Below, in pieces: positions 13,607 through 25,920 of a stretch of 64,000 nucleotides of DNA; within the stretch, counting starts at the first letter, position 1; each line of letters starts with the position of its first letter. The notes below the pieces were generated by a model that did no database searches, was not told the DNA's origin, and worked only from the letters and a program-made list of their open reading frames with translations. The stretch comes from Culex pipiens pallens (Eukaryota > Arthropoda > Insecta > Diptera > Culicidae): the NCBI RefSeq assembly GCF_016801865.2, contig NC_068938.1, forward strand, positions 190,919,409 to 190,983,408. Reading direction: 5' to 3'. A program made the position numbers and the translations under genes.

Positions 13607-14008
13607 GCAAAAAGCAAAAAGCAAAAAGCAAAAAGCAAAAAGCAAAAAGCAAAAAGCAAAAAGCAAAAAGCAAAAAGCAAAAAGCAAAAAGCAAAAAGCA
13701 AAAAGCAAAAAGCAAAAAGCAAAAAGCAAAAAAAAAAAAGCAAAAAGCAAAAAGCAAAAAGCAAAAAGCAAAAAGCAAAAAGCAAAAAGCAAAAAGCAAA
13801 AAGCAAAAAGCAAAAAGCAAAAAGCAAAAAGCAAAAAGCAAAAAGCAAAAAGCAAAAAGCAAAAAGCAAAACGCAAAAAGCAAAAAGCAAAAAGCAAAAA
13901 GCAAAAAGCAAAAAGCAAAAAGCAAAAAGCAAAAAGCAAAAAGCAAAAAGCAAAAAGCAAAAAGCAAAAAGCAAAAAGCAAAAAGCAAAAAGCAAAAAAG
14001 CAAAAACT
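13607..14008. repeat. (GCAAAAA)n heptanucleotide satellite, about 0.4 kb
   Basis: About 57 copies of GCAAAAA abut the (ACTAAAA)n array with no spacer and keep the same 7-bp period. Open frames of 137-185 codons on the minus strand, repeating FCFLLFA, result from the period and are not genes. Confidence 0.98.
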
Positions 14009-15000
14009 TTGTTTTTCACATAAAAAAATCATGTGATCCATTGAAAATCTCACTGATTTATGTTCAATTTTACACACTCGTACACCCTCGAGCACTCTTG
14101 TGACAATTAAGCAATAATTCATAATACTAATGAAATAAATTTCCGCTGCAAACGACCCCACGACAAACCACCTCTATCCTCTAAATCCATTTACCGATTT
14201 CATCTTTCATCCCGTGGATCCTAATCACCCTCGGGGTCTTTGGAACTGGTGATCTTTCCCCGTTTTTCATCCCAACTTGGGTTGGCATTTATCCAACGAG
14301 GAAAGCCATCGACAACGTTCTCAGTCCAACCATTCCAACAAGTGTTTATAATCACAATGTATCACGACGACGACGACGACGATGAAAGATATGGCAGTTA
14401 GAGAGGGGAAAAAAGGCCTTTACGCCAAACGATCCATCGCGTGTGAAGGTAAACAAATAGGAAAATAAATTCTACGCCGGTGCCATTGCCGTGGCCCGGG
14501 TTGGCCTTTGGATGATTTGGCCTCTGCCAGCGAGAGGTGAAATAAAATGGCTTTTCCATAATAGTGCCCCGGGCATAACTATGTGTCATGCGCTGGCGAT
14601 CCCGAGTGAATGGTGACTTCCTTGAAAAAACATAATTTGTTAAATTCAAACCAACTTTACTGACTAGCCTTTTTAGCCTAGAAAATTGTGAATCCTGATA
14701 TGCTTTGAAGTTTAAATTATAAAAAAAGAATAGTGTAGACTTCAATGTATCAACACGGAGAAATAACAAATTATGTTATCATTACGTCTCGGAGATCCTG
14801 AGCAAACTTAGTTAGTTTTGTTAGAACAAATCTTGTTAAATTTCAAATATTTTTTTATTGCCAATATGCCTTACACGCGTTTATAATTATTTTGTCAAAA
14901 AAAAAAAAAAAAAAAAAAAAACAAAAAAAAACAAAAAAACCATAAAACACAGACTTAAATTGTTATTAAACAAATGAACAACAAATTATGTTATTAACAG
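14009..15000. other. Unique island then AT-rich debris
   Basis: About 14040-14640 is a non-repetitive, higher-GC island; the longest open frame (123 codons, 14398-14769 minus) has no recognisable domain. At 14757-15000 AACAAATTATGTTAT occurs twice in direct orientation and a long A-run lies near 14900, suggesting an old MITE related in style to 3318-3722. Confidence 0.35.
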
Positions 15001-15541
15001 GTCTTTGTTTTCCTGAAGGCTCGGAAAGAACCCAAAGAACTCTACTTATCTATTAGCATCTCTCTGTATACTTTAAGCAATTTCTTCCGTGAAATTCCGT
15101 CCTCGTCGTTTGTCGTGGCCATGGACTCATCTGTTCTTGTGCCGGCATGGCCTTTGGTATGACGGAGTGTCCTCCACTGCAACTCTGTCTCGTGATTGCG
15201 GAGGGTATTTAGTGAGGCATGCTTGTTTTCCCAGCCAGTGTTGCTTCCCAAACTGGTCCATGATTTATCGCTGGACCAGCAGCACGCTCTCTGTTGCTAT
15301 GAAGTATGTCCCATTGCTGGAGCTTCGGAGGCTTCGGATCTGGAAGGGTAGATTAGAAGACCGGCCCCGGGAACTAAATGGCAAGGTGAGAAACGGTTTA
15401 GCTGCACCTGGAGCAGGAATGTGTCCAGAGGGGTTCAAATTTGCCGTTATGCAGATGTGATGGAAAGACGATTGATTGCGGTGATGGAGTGTGATGTTAT
15501 AAAGGTGAATTGTACAATTTTACAAGTGGTTTAATTTATTG
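15001..15541. other. GC-richer unique island upstream of a SINE
   Basis: Sequence of coding-like composition with open frames on both strands (15089-15460 +, 123 codons; 15042-15251 minus, 69 codons). Neither shows a known domain. An exon of an unrecognised gene is possible but unsupported. Confidence 0.3.
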
Positions 15542-15860
15542 ACCGAGCCACGTAGCCCAGTGGTAACGCTTCCGCCTCGTAAGCGGTAGATCGGGTTTCA
15601 AATCCCGGCTCGGACCAACACAACTGGTGATCTTTTCCCTTCTGGAATCGATTGCTTAGTAAAGGGAAGGTAGTGTATCGTCCCAAACTGGACCTTATCA
15701 CGACACCTTAGGGAGGCGACCTATGGAATGTTAACATTAATCTTAACATGTTAACATTAAGTTGAGAATGAAACTGCCACTGAATCCGCTTTGTAAATGC
15801 CGGCCCCGATACTCTTCAAGGGTGTTCCACTCAGGAACTGGGAAAGATTTACTTTTTTTT
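15542..15860 (+). mobile_element. Full-length tRNA-Thr-derived SINE
   Basis: The first 72 bp (15542-15613) fold as a tRNA: the anticodon arm is CCGC-ctcgtaa-GCGG with anticodon CGT (Thr), box A reads tagcccagtgg, and a T-arm with ggtttcaaatcc lies near a GGCTCGG acceptor end. A body of about 245 bp follows, ending aactgggaaagatttactt. The same element recurs in reverse at 53813-54130 and as a 5'-truncated copy at 32215-32309. The tRNA part carries internal Pol III promoter boxes; mobilisation would need a partner LINE. No clear target duplication is seen at this copy. Confidence 0.88.
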
Positions 15861-16674
15861 AAATTTATTTCTTGTTTCTTTTGCGTAATTTTACGCGAAC
15901 TAAATGTGGTTTCTAATGAAAGTTAAAACCTTTTTTCAATAATACAAAAATGCTTTTAAAAAAGTAATTCAACTACATAAAAAACTAAAAAAATGCAGAT
16001 TCAAAACCAAAAACAAATTTTGTTTGTTTTTTTTTCAATTTAGCTAAAGCTCTGGAAGGAGGAGACTTTTTGTTACACATTGAAACAAATTCAACTATTT
16101 TTAAATAAATTTTTGTTCTGCAAAATGTCAAGAACTCAAAACATACATATTTCTTAAATGTTTCAAAGGCATCTTTTGTGATAAAAAAAAGAATGGACAA
16201 AAAAACTTCATAGACATTGTAGAAACATAAAATCAAATTAACAGTCTGACAGTACATATTTTTCTGGCAAAGCTTAAAAAAAAGCAATTGGAGGGTTGAT
16301 TGCAACCAAATCACAATTTTCCGAACATTTCTAATTGGCATCTTTATGAGGTTTAATTTTCAATGGCAGAACAATTTTTTGCCAATTCTTCTTTATGGCT
16401 CAAAAGTGGTAAGTTTATGTCCTTTTAAACATATCAACAAATTTCAAAAAATAAAAATTACGAATTTGCGAACAAAATTCAAAAAGCAGATAAAAAAAAT
16501 CCATGTAGCTTTTGACTAAATAGTCCTCATCAATCCTTTGCCAAAGACACCAAAAGTTTGAGCCAAAAAAAAAAACAAATAAAATCTTTTTCCGGGATTC
16601 AGGGAGAATCGCTCATTTAAATCTTTATCCAAATAAATCATTGTATTATTTGCTAAATAATTGCATTATTTGTG
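15861..16674. other. AT-rich DNA, nothing recognised
   Basis: AT-rich sequence with homopolymer runs. A fragment of a dispersed motif (ttgccaaagacaccaaaag near 16540) indicates old transposon remains. Confidence 0.3.
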
Positions 16675-18385
16675 GTTAGGCCATTGCAAATATTTTTTAA
16701 AATTTATGTCACCCCCCCCCCCCCCCCCCTTCAAAATTTGTCCGAAAAATCAGGGGGCAAACAAATATTTTTTCACAAAACTTTAAAAATTTAATGAAAA
16801 TAGAAGTTAAATCAAGTGCAAACAATCTTAAATACATATTTCTGCATTGATAATCATATTTAGCATGTTTGAGCTGGAATAAAAATATTTTGATTTTTTA
16901 TGAAATTCCAATGCACAGCACCGCAAAAACATTTTTTCGCAAAAAAAAAAAATCGTCAATAAATACTTATATATTTTGGAAACTAATGATTGCAAAACAA
17001 CTGGGCAGGTGTATAATGCATTTTTAAACACTTTTTTCATTCAAATGTTGAAACCATGGCTCGTAAATTCAATTTTTAAACTCTTTTATTTTTTTTAAAT
17101 TTCAAGCATTTTTTTATATTCTCAAATATAGCTGGAATTTATACATTCTTGATCTTAGTTAAGGAAAAAAAATATAAATATGACCGGCAATTGAATTATC
17201 ATGAAGCTTACTTTATAACCAACGAATGTAAGACGTGATAAACATAATGACAAATTTTGAAAGAACATCAATATTTCAATATTTTCATGAATCCTCTCGT
17301 TACTTTTTACGCTCAAAATTTTCCTTTTTTTTTTCAAGGGGACCTTAATTTTAAAACACCAAATTTCACGGAATGTTCAAAATGTTAAAATTACCTAAAT
17401 AAAAAATTTATGTCGAAATTTAATAAATTTCTTTTTATACACAAATTAATATTATTAATTTTCTGTACCAATTTTTAACGTAATATGAATAGAAAATCTA
17501 TTCTTCCTTTTTTTTAATTGTTTTGAGAAATATGAAATTATTCTAAACATGACATTATTTATCGAACCAATTCGATTTAACAGATTGTTCAGTCAAAATG
17601 AATAAAATAACTTTATTAAGCTCAATAAAATAGTTTTTAATAGCCTTCAAAAATTGCATTGAAAAAGTCAAGAAGCAAAATTATTTGCTATATAATCAAT
17701 CTGAAACAAATTTCCAGAATGTTATTCAAAGCTCAAACCCAAATCAGAAAACAAGAAAATGTTTTATAATAAAATCAGGCCGTTGCAAACATTTGTTGAA
17801 GTTTATGTCCCTCAGCTCTGACCAAAGTCGAGGGGGAGGGGGCAAAAAAATTAAATAATTGTTTAAAAATTTGAACAACAAATCTCAAACACAAATCAGG
17901 AAACAAGAATATGTTTTATAATGAAATTAGACCTTTGCAAATATTTTTTGAAGTTTATGTCCCTCGGCTATGACCAAAGTCGAGGGGGCAAAAAAAAATT
18001 GTTAAAAAGAATAAATTCAGTTTTAACATCTGCATGAAGAAAGTTTTTCTTATAATGCATTAGACACCTGTCAATTTGTTTTACAAGTTTCCAAAATATG
18101 TTAATACTGACAAAAAAAATTGCGGGAGAATAAGTTTTTGCGAAGCTGTACATTGGAATTTCATTAAAAATTCCAAATATTTTTTAACGGGCCCAAACAT
18201 GCTAAATATGATTATTAATGCAGAAAAAAGCATTTGAGATTGTTTTCAGTGGATTAGACCATCGAAATTTTTAAGTTTATTGAAAAAATATATTTTTTTG
18301 CCCCCTGATTTTTCGAACCAATTTTGAAGGAAAGGGGGAGGAGGTGCGACATAAACTTTGAAAAATGTTTGCAACGGCCTTATAC
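16675..18385. mobile_element. Cluster of dispersed MITE family D copies
   Basis: The terminal phrase ggccgttgcaaatattttt, followed by agtttatgtc, occurs at about 16678, 17778 and 17928, and inverted at 18340-18380. Inner landmarks recur too: ccccctgatttttcg, aaacatgctaaatatgatta, and tttccaaaata close to a caatgattagt-type motif. They show at least two D copies in opposite orientation. The segment 16840-17070 is an uninterrupted reference for the D copy split at 26615/51801 and again at 51896/52371. A poly-C run of about 18 lies near 16720. No transposase is seen. Confidence 0.7.
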
Positions 18386-18880
18386 AAAAATAAATATATT
18401 TTGGAATCTTCTGGCAGAAACATAACAGAAATTATAATTAAAATTTCGACGGGGTCAATCAAACGAACCCAGGACAAAAATTTTAAAATCTGGCAAGGTA
18501 TCGATACAAAATCTTTAAAATTCTTGCAGGCGAAAATTTAACAGTTCTGAATGTTGGAGGGGAGGCAGGGTATGAATTAATTTAAAAGTTTGTAAAATTA
18601 AGATGGCTCAATTGATTTTATGGCCTAAAATGTTTTGAATTCAAAGTTCCTTTTAGAAAATTTCATTATATGTTTTGATTCTCAGTTAAATTCGTTAATT
18701 TTAATCAAAACGTTTTAAAAATGGGCAAACAATACCATCTGTATCCTCTGAATGTCTCTCATAAAAGATTTTTTGCTATTCTATTATTAAAAATTTATTA
18801 ATTCACGTGAACAAAAAATTGTGCAATGTTCTCATTATCAGAATAAATGTTTTGTTTACTTTTGAAATGAATTGATATCA
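18386..18880. other. AT-rich DNA, nothing recognised
   Basis: AT-rich spacer between the D cluster and the inverted-repeat element that follows. No feature is supported. Confidence 0.3.
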
Positions 18881-19957
18881 CACTTCGAAAAAATCCTGTA
18901 ATATTCTGTCTATTTGATGCACATAACTGGAGCGTCAAATAAGACGTAAAATTCAGTCTGATTTTAAAATTACACGACCCAAACAAGACTGGACATGGTC
19001 GTGTAAAATTACATCGAACGTAATTTTATTGGATTTTTTTTTCTTATTGGGCTGGGAGAATTCTTATTGGATTGGGAGAAAAACACCACATTTATTCACA
19101 AATAAGTAATTTTTATTCGAACACTCGTTATTTCATGACAATTCACACTTTTTTATTATTTTGTCTTTAGTTAGCACTTCTGATTTCAACGATTTCTCCT
19201 CTGCGGGAGATTTTCTCAGACAGTCACATCCCCCATTGTTTTCAGACACCGGTTCCAGCTACTAGTGGTCACCTCAATCGATTCGACGACACGCTGTGCC
19301 TTGTTGTGTTTTGATGTTGGCCGGGAAACTTCATCAGATCGCCTTTGCTGGTCAAATTCCGTCGGATCCGCAATGGACACTGACCGTTTAAGCCAAGAAC
19401 TGAGCTTTTTCTTCCGCCAACCTTCGCGCAGGTTGAGATCCGGAGCTGTACCAAATGATGGAAAAGCTGGCGAAACAAAACACGCGCACCTGTAAAAGCA
19501 CAAATATTGTTAGATTGTTTTTAGTTTTCAACGGAAAATCAATCAACTTACCTTTTACAATGTTTTTAACGTTCCCCTGATACTCAGTGAAAGATAGTTA
19601 CTGCTTTTTCAAAGGTTTCGCGAAAATGAAATTTGTTCTCAAGCGCACCATCCGTCAGCTAAATTCAACATGGCTGACGTTTCGCTGCACGGTCAAGTGA
19701 AATATCTGAGAACAAATAAAATTGGGTCTGATTTGCTTGAAAATTACATCAAATAACACGCTCTAGGTATGTGCATCAAGAGTGCGCGAATATTACGATT
19801 CCTTAGATGTAAAATTATGTGTCCGTGAATGCACAAGAAAACTAATCCATTTGCGTTCAAGAACACATAATGTTACGCATGTTTTGAATTTACATGCTTG
19901 TATTTTACGTTAGATTTGCAATTACGTCTAGTGTAATATTATTATTTTTTTAGTGTG
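18881..19957 (-). mobile_element. Inverted-repeat element of about 1.1 kb with a spliced-looking core
   Basis: The outer parts are diverged inverted repeats (left cacttcgaaaaaatcctgta, right inverse cacactaaaaaaataataat), each followed inward by aatatt and gacgtaa-like motifs. The GC-richer core at 19200-19700 reads on the minus strand and contains a candidate intron. A 95-codon frame (19216-19503) extends from the intron's 3' end to a stop. The superfamily is unknown and the boundaries are approximate. Confidence 0.45.
19490..19551 (-). other. Candidate 62-nt intron with consensus splice sites
   Basis: On the minus strand, AAAAG is followed by GTAAGT at 19551 downward, and the interval ends TTTGTGCTTTTACAG at 19490, so both sites match the insect consensus and the length is typical of short dipteran introns. 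Joining the flanks does not extend the downstream 95-codon frame: a stop codon lies four codons upstream. If transcribed, the product may be non-coding or may use another start. Confidence 0.4.
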
Positions 19958-21019
19958 TATAAACTTGGAAATAATACAATTTTTGTTCAGCTGTGTAAAC
20001 TCCAATATTTGTTTTAAAAGCAACAATATTTTAAAATATTACAACAACTTCTAGTTATGTTTCAGAAATGTATTTTGTTTTGATTTGATGATTAAAATTT
20101 TGTTTGATTTGAATGACTTTTTTTGACTTCGGAAAAAATACATTAAATCAATTTAAAATTAAATGAATGAATTAATGAAAAATTTGTTTATTTGTATTAC
20201 GTTTAAGCATTGAAATTGAGAAAAATATCTAATTTCTCGAAAATTTACAAATTTCACACCGTTTGCAAAATTTTACAAGTTCACTAACTAAATTAAATAA
20301 GGAATATCACATTAAACTGAATAAAACGTTTTACATTCGAATTCACCTATGAGATTGCTATTGCTTTGTTTCGATAAATTTCATTGTGCTAAGTAAAAAA
20401 ATGTGTCGATGATTTTTTCATCGCTTGATTGTTTTTATTTGAATACATGATTTGCATGAGGTAAAACTTGTCAACTTATCACACTTCCACTTTAATTTTT
20501 TTTTTTGAATAAAAAAATAGCTTTTAAAACCAACAATAAAACTGTTAATGCATGTTTGTTTAAATAATATACAAACATGGATTTTTTTTTAAATAACCTA
20601 TAAACATATGAAACATATTCGTTTAGGCCGATGCAAATATTTTTCAAAGTTTTTGTCGCTCGGCTCTGACCAGGGTCGAAGGGAAGGGGGGAGTCAACCC
20701 AAGCAACTAAAAATGATTCTAAACGCAGGAGAAATGCATTTTAACTTGATTTCAGCTGATTGCAGTTCAATTTCCATCGAAATTTTTAAATATTTTGAAA
20801 AAAAATATTTATTTTTGCTTTGGAGAGACAAAAACTTCACATAAAATTTGTACCAGCCTTATAGGACCTTTAAAAAGAATTGAATAACAAATAAATAATT
20901 GGATTCTTGTTTTATTCGGAAACAAGTAATTTATTCCTTAGATTTGTATTCATGAAATACTTTTTCGATTATCATCTCCTTGATAGTCTGACGTTTATCT
21001 GAAGCCATATGAGATTTTT
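19958..21019. other. AT-rich DNA with a D-family fragment
   Basis: Mostly AT-rich. The stretch around 20618-20790 (ggccgatgcaaatatttttc, a G-rich patch, then atgattctaaacgcagg) matches parts of family D, the latter segment inverted relative to 53000-53050. No gene is visible. Confidence 0.4.
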
Positions 21020-22080
21020 ATCTACTGCCTACCTTATTAATTTCGCTCCAAATCCGGCGCTATTTCCATCACATTAGACGCCAAAATTATAACGCAACAA
21101 ATTTGCTACATTATTACCCTTTGTGCGATAACATGTGTAACTTTACGATTATTACCCAAGCTGAGACCGCGTCAAGTTTGGGAAAACAATTAGAATAACT
21201 CACACCCGTTTTTGGTTTCGGGTTCAAGATGCTCAACATTCCTTACGCGGCAAAATCAGACTAATCAGCAAATTAAAATTCATTGAAGAAGTTCACACGC
21301 CACATGACACCTCGGCGGGAACTTTTTGGGGAGATCCCCTCGAGATCTTCTGGGTCTTTGTATTGTGTATTAGTGCTCCAATTGTTCACTCCAGAAGTGG
21401 CCACTTTTGCCGGACGGACGGACCCCTGCCAGGTCTTTCTCTCCCACCTGACAGGGTGTCACGTCAGCATTAACATTTTAATTATTATTTACGGACCGGG
21501 AAGCTTGTTGAGGCGCAAATTAACATCCCCGACCACGTAAGTTTCTCGCCAGCGCGCGCGGATTTTTGTCCCCGTCGTCTTAAGAACCTCGCAGGTTGAC
21601 AAGTCCCCAGAGCGCCACACCAGCTGTCCGAGTGTGTCCATCACCGCCGGGGTTTCGTCGGGCCTCCGAAAAAGAGTGATCCGTTGTCGCTTGAAGAGAG
21701 AGACGTGAAGGCCCGGAGTTGAGTTTTTTTTACGAGTTTTCATGAATAAATGAATGCTAATGACGGTTCTGGGGCCGTTGCTCATTATTGGGTTCTTTTT
21801 CCTACGGTGCTGTGGACAATGTCTTGAAGAACCTCAAAAAAGAAGAAGACCACGGAAGGTAAACACACTTGAAACTTTATATCTTCTTGGGTGTGTGTGC
21901 TGTGGGTATAAAGGAAGAAGTGGTCATCATGTGTCATGTCCCAAGACCGGGACCGGATCGTTATGAAGATGAGATGAGATGGTCAACGATGATCTACTTG
22001 GAGCGGCGGGGCGGGGTGGGCTCTTGGGACAGTGAGTCTGCTTGGAGGAAGGTCAAAAGTTAAGGAAAACGACCCTTTGC
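21020..22080. other. Unique higher-GC island
   Basis: Non-repetitive, with short overlapping open frames on both strands (up to 98 codons at 21489-21785 minus), none recognisable. The AT-rich regulatory-like words (ttaattattatt near 21477) within balanced sequence would fit a non-coding regulatory island; this is only a guess. Confidence 0.3.
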
Positions 22081-22451
22081 GATTTGATTTTGTGATTGGA
22101 TTGACCTTATCAAATATTGATTTCATAATTATGAAGAGGTTTATTCTGGAATCAACTTGATTGAAATATCTCATAAAATTTTACATAATTTGATCTGTTT
22201 TTATATTATTTAGTGCATTATTTTTAAACATTTTAAAAATTTCCATTTAGAATAAAGGAAGAAACAATTGATTGCTAACATTTTATAATAAATTGTAAAA
22301 CATTTTTAACTTTCCTTTCATTTTATCAACATCATTTCATTTTAGTAACTTATATCAGCAATTCCCCACGAAAACAGCATGATTCCAAAAAAAAGTTTTC
22401 CGATTGAGCTCAATTTTTTTCTGGGGGATCCTTGGCCAAAATAATTAGACC

Positions 22452-23500
22452 CGTATTTTTTTGTTTGGCCATTAGGGTGACCTACGCCGTGTTAGGGTGG
22501 TTCGAAAAATGGTAATTTTCGTCGATTTTCGCAAAAACCACTTTTTTTCAAAAAATCATATCTCCGCGCCATTTCATCCGATTTTAGCTGTCCTAGACGC
22601 AAAAGAAAGGTGATTAATTTGGCTATTTGGGAAAAATAGTAAGAAGTTTCAAAAATCTAGATTTACATTTGAAAAGGTCGTATGAAAACTTAAAATGCTG
22701 TTTTGAAGGTCTCGGGACCAAAGAGCCTATGTCTGAAAATATTTTTATCGGATTCCTCGGAAAATTTCACATAACATAACAAAAAATGGTGAAGTTATGT
22801 TTTTGATACTCTGAGATACGATTTTTTGAAAATAAAAACTGGATTTTTCGACGCGCCACGCGCAAAAATAGGAAAATGATGAAAACGGCAAGAAATCGAC
22901 TTTTTTCACTAAAACTGCGATAACTTCAAAATTTCAGCGATAGATGTTATGGTACCAAAAGTTGCGTCTTTTAATTACAAAAAAATTGGTACCCTAACAT
23001 GTATAGGTCATCGCTGAAATTTTAAAGTTATCGCAGTTTTAGTGAAAAAAGTCGATTTTTTGCCGTTTTCGTCATTTTCCCATTTTTGCGCGTGGCGCGT
23101 CGAAAAATCCAGTTTTTATTTTCAAAAAATCGTATCTCAGAGTATCGAAAACATAACTTCACCATTTTTTGTTATGTTATGTGAAATTTTCCGAGGAATC
23201 CGATAAAAATATTTTCAGACATAGGCTCTTTGGTCCCGAGACCTTCAAAACAGCATTTTAAGTTTTCATACGACCTTTTCAAATGTTAAGCTAGATTTTT
23301 GAAACTTCTTACTATTTTTCCCAAATAGCCAAACTAATCACCTTTCTTTTGCGTCTAGGACAGCTAAAATCGGATGAAATGGCGCGGAGATATGATTTTT
23401 TGAAAAAAAGTGGTTTTTGCGAAAATCGACGAAAATTGCCATTTTTCGAACCACCCTAACACGGCGTAGGTCACCCTAATGCCCAAACAAAAAAATACTT
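22452..23500. mobile_element. Foldback palindrome with ~515-bp arms
   Basis: The two halves are near-perfect reverse complements around a centre near 22975, with a spacer of a few tens of bases. The outer ends read attagggtgacctacgccg, then gttagggtggttcgaaaaat. There are a handful of mismatches per arm. No protein is encoded. This is a long foldback (MITE-type) element, capable of forming a hairpin of about 500 bp if transcribed. Confidence 0.85.
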
Positions 23501-23971
23501 TGTCCATGCATTCTCTATGCCAATTAGCTTTTCCATACAAGTCTCCATACTATTTTGCTGGTCTTAAAAAAAAGGCATGTGAATTTATAAAAATCTGTTT
23601 CTTGAGGAAAGATTTTCTGATTGATTTAGTGTCTTCACAAAGTTGTAGGTTATAATTTGAACCAGAAAAATAAGGTACTAGGCAAAACTCGATTTTTAGA
23701 GTTTAGGGTAGTTCAAAATCTGATAAATTTAAGCAAAAATGTGATTTTTGAAAAAAAAACTAAGACAAAAATACTGTCAAGCAAATTTTTGAAAATATTT
23801 TTTTAAATGCAAATTCAAATTTGCTATCCAAAATTACTTTGAACATTTTTTTGGTAAAGAGCATCGTTTTTAAGAAAAAGGCATTTTTAAGTATTCTTTT
23901 TCCGAAAAATGTTCAGTTTTATGCATTTCATAAATATTTTATGAGATAAAAGCACCATTGCAAAACATATT
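23501..23971. other. AT-rich spacer between two foldbacks
   Basis: AT-rich. It contains gtgtcttcacaaagttgtag near 23629, the same dispersed phrase found inside the neighbouring foldback, so this is probably a remnant of a related element. Confidence 0.4.
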
Positions 23972-25920
23972 AAAGAGCTGAGCAATTCTCTGAGATTTCG
24001 GTCATTCGATTTTTTTTGTACTTTTTAATCCAGCTGAAACTTTTTTTGGTGCCTTCGGTATGCCCAAAGAAGCCATTTTGCATCATTAGTTTGTCCATAT
24101 AATTTTCCATACAAATTTGGCAGCTGTCCATACAAAAATGATATGTGAAAATTCAAAAATCTGTATCTTTTGAAGGAATTTTTTGATCGATTTGGTGTCT
24201 TCAGCAAAGTTGTAGGTATGGATATGGACTACACTGAAAAAAAATGATACACGGTAAAAAAAAATTGGTGATTTTTTTATTTAACTTTTTGTCACTAAAA
24301 CTTGATTTGCAAAAAAACAATATTTTTATTTTTTTTTATTTTTTGATATGTTTTAGAGGACATAAAATGCCAACTTTTCAGAAATTTCCAGAATGGGCAA
24401 AAAATCTTTGACCGAGTTATAATTTTTTGAATCAATACAGATTTTTTCAAAAAATCGAAATATTGGTCGCAAAAATTTTTCAACTTCATTTTTCGATGTA
24501 AAATCGAATTTGCAATCAAAAAGTACTGTAGTGAATTTTTGATAAAGTGCACCGTTTTCAAGTTATAATCATTTTTAGGTAACTTTTTTGAAAATAGTCG
24601 CAGTTTTTCATTTTTTAAAAATAGTGCCCATGTTTGCCCACCTTTGAAAAAAATATTTTTGAAAAGCTGAGAAAATTCTCTATATTTTGCTTCTTCGGAC
24701 TTTGTTGATACGACTCTTAGTTGCTGAGATATTGCCATGCAAAGGTTAAAAAACAGGAAAATTGATGTTTTCTAAGTCTCACCCAAACAACTCACCATTT
24801 TCTAATGTCGATATTTCAGCAACTATAGGTCCGATTTACAATGTTAAAAGATGAAACATTCGTGAAATTTTCCGATCTTTTCGAAAAAAATATTTTCAAA
24901 AATTTTAAATCAAGACTAACATTTCAAATGGGCGTAATATTGAATGTTTGGCCCGTTTGAAATGTTAGTCTTGATTTTAAATTTTTGAAAATATTTTTTT
25001 CGAAAAGATCGGAAAATTTCACGAATGTTTCATGTTTTAACATTGTAAATCGAACCATTAGTTGCTGAAATATCGACATTAGAAAATGGTGAGTTGTTTG
25101 GGTGAGACTTAGAAAACATCAATTTTCCTGTTTTTTAACCTTTGCATGGCAATATCTCAGCAACTAAGAGTCGTATCAACAAAGTCCGAAAAAGCAAAAT
25201 ATAAAGAATTTTCTCAGCTTTTCAAAAATATTTTTTTCAAACGTGGGCAAACATGGGCACTATTTTTAAAAAATGAAAAACTGCGACTATTTTCAAAAAA
25301 GTTACCTGAAAATGTTTATAACTTGAAAACGGTGCACTTTATCACAAATTCACTAAAGTACTTTTTGATTGCAAATTCGATTTTACATCGAAAAATGAAG
25401 TTGAAAATTTTTTGCGACCAATATTTCGATTTTTTGAAAAAATCTGTATTGATTCAAAAAATCATAACTCGGTCAAAGATTTTTTGCCCATTCTGGAAAT
25501 TTCTGAAAAGTTGGCATTTTATGTCCTCTAAAACATATCAAAAAATAAAAAAAATTAAAAATAGTGTTTTTTTGCAAATCAAGTTTTAGTGACAAAAAGT
25601 TAAATAAAAAAAATCACCAATTTTTTTTTACCGTGTATCATTTTTTTTTCAGTGTAGTCCATATCCATACCTACAACTTTGCTGAAGACACCAAATCGAT
25701 CAAAAAATTCCTTCAAAAGATACAGATTTTTGAATTTTCACATATCATTTTTGTATGGACAGCTACCAAATTTGTATGGAAAATTATATGGACAAACTAA
25801 TTATGCAAAATGGCTTCTTTGGGCATACCGAAGGCACCAAAAAAGTTTCAGCCGGATTAAAAAATACAAAAATTAAAATTAAAGAAAAAAGACCGATTCC
25901 GTAGAGAACTGCTCAGCTGA
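23972..25920. mobile_element. Foldback palindrome with ~960-bp arms
   Basis: Left (about 23972-24933) and right (about 24951-25920) arms are reverse complements at high identity around a centre near 24942 marked by aagactaacatttcaaatgg and its inverse. Each arm carries one 147-codon frame (24295-24738 minus, 25146-25589 plus) that differ by a few residues. Their amino-acid content (K, F, I, N) just reflects AT-rich DNA and I do not call them genes. Inside is tacactgaaaaaaaatgata, a typical short-TIR motif. Confidence 0.85.

Noticed and set aside
13590..14161. Minus-strand frames repeating FCFLLFA as a membrane protein
   Set aside because: All three frames read the (GCAAAAA)n heptamer; the hydrophobic pattern is a by-product of the repeat.
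15542..15613. Functional tRNA-Thr gene
   Set aside because: The tRNA part continues into a SINE body, and the same body recurs at 53813 with a target duplication.
24295..25589. Mirrored 147-codon frames as a gene pair
   Set aside because: They are reverse-complement copies in foldback arms with AT-driven amino-acid content and no domain.
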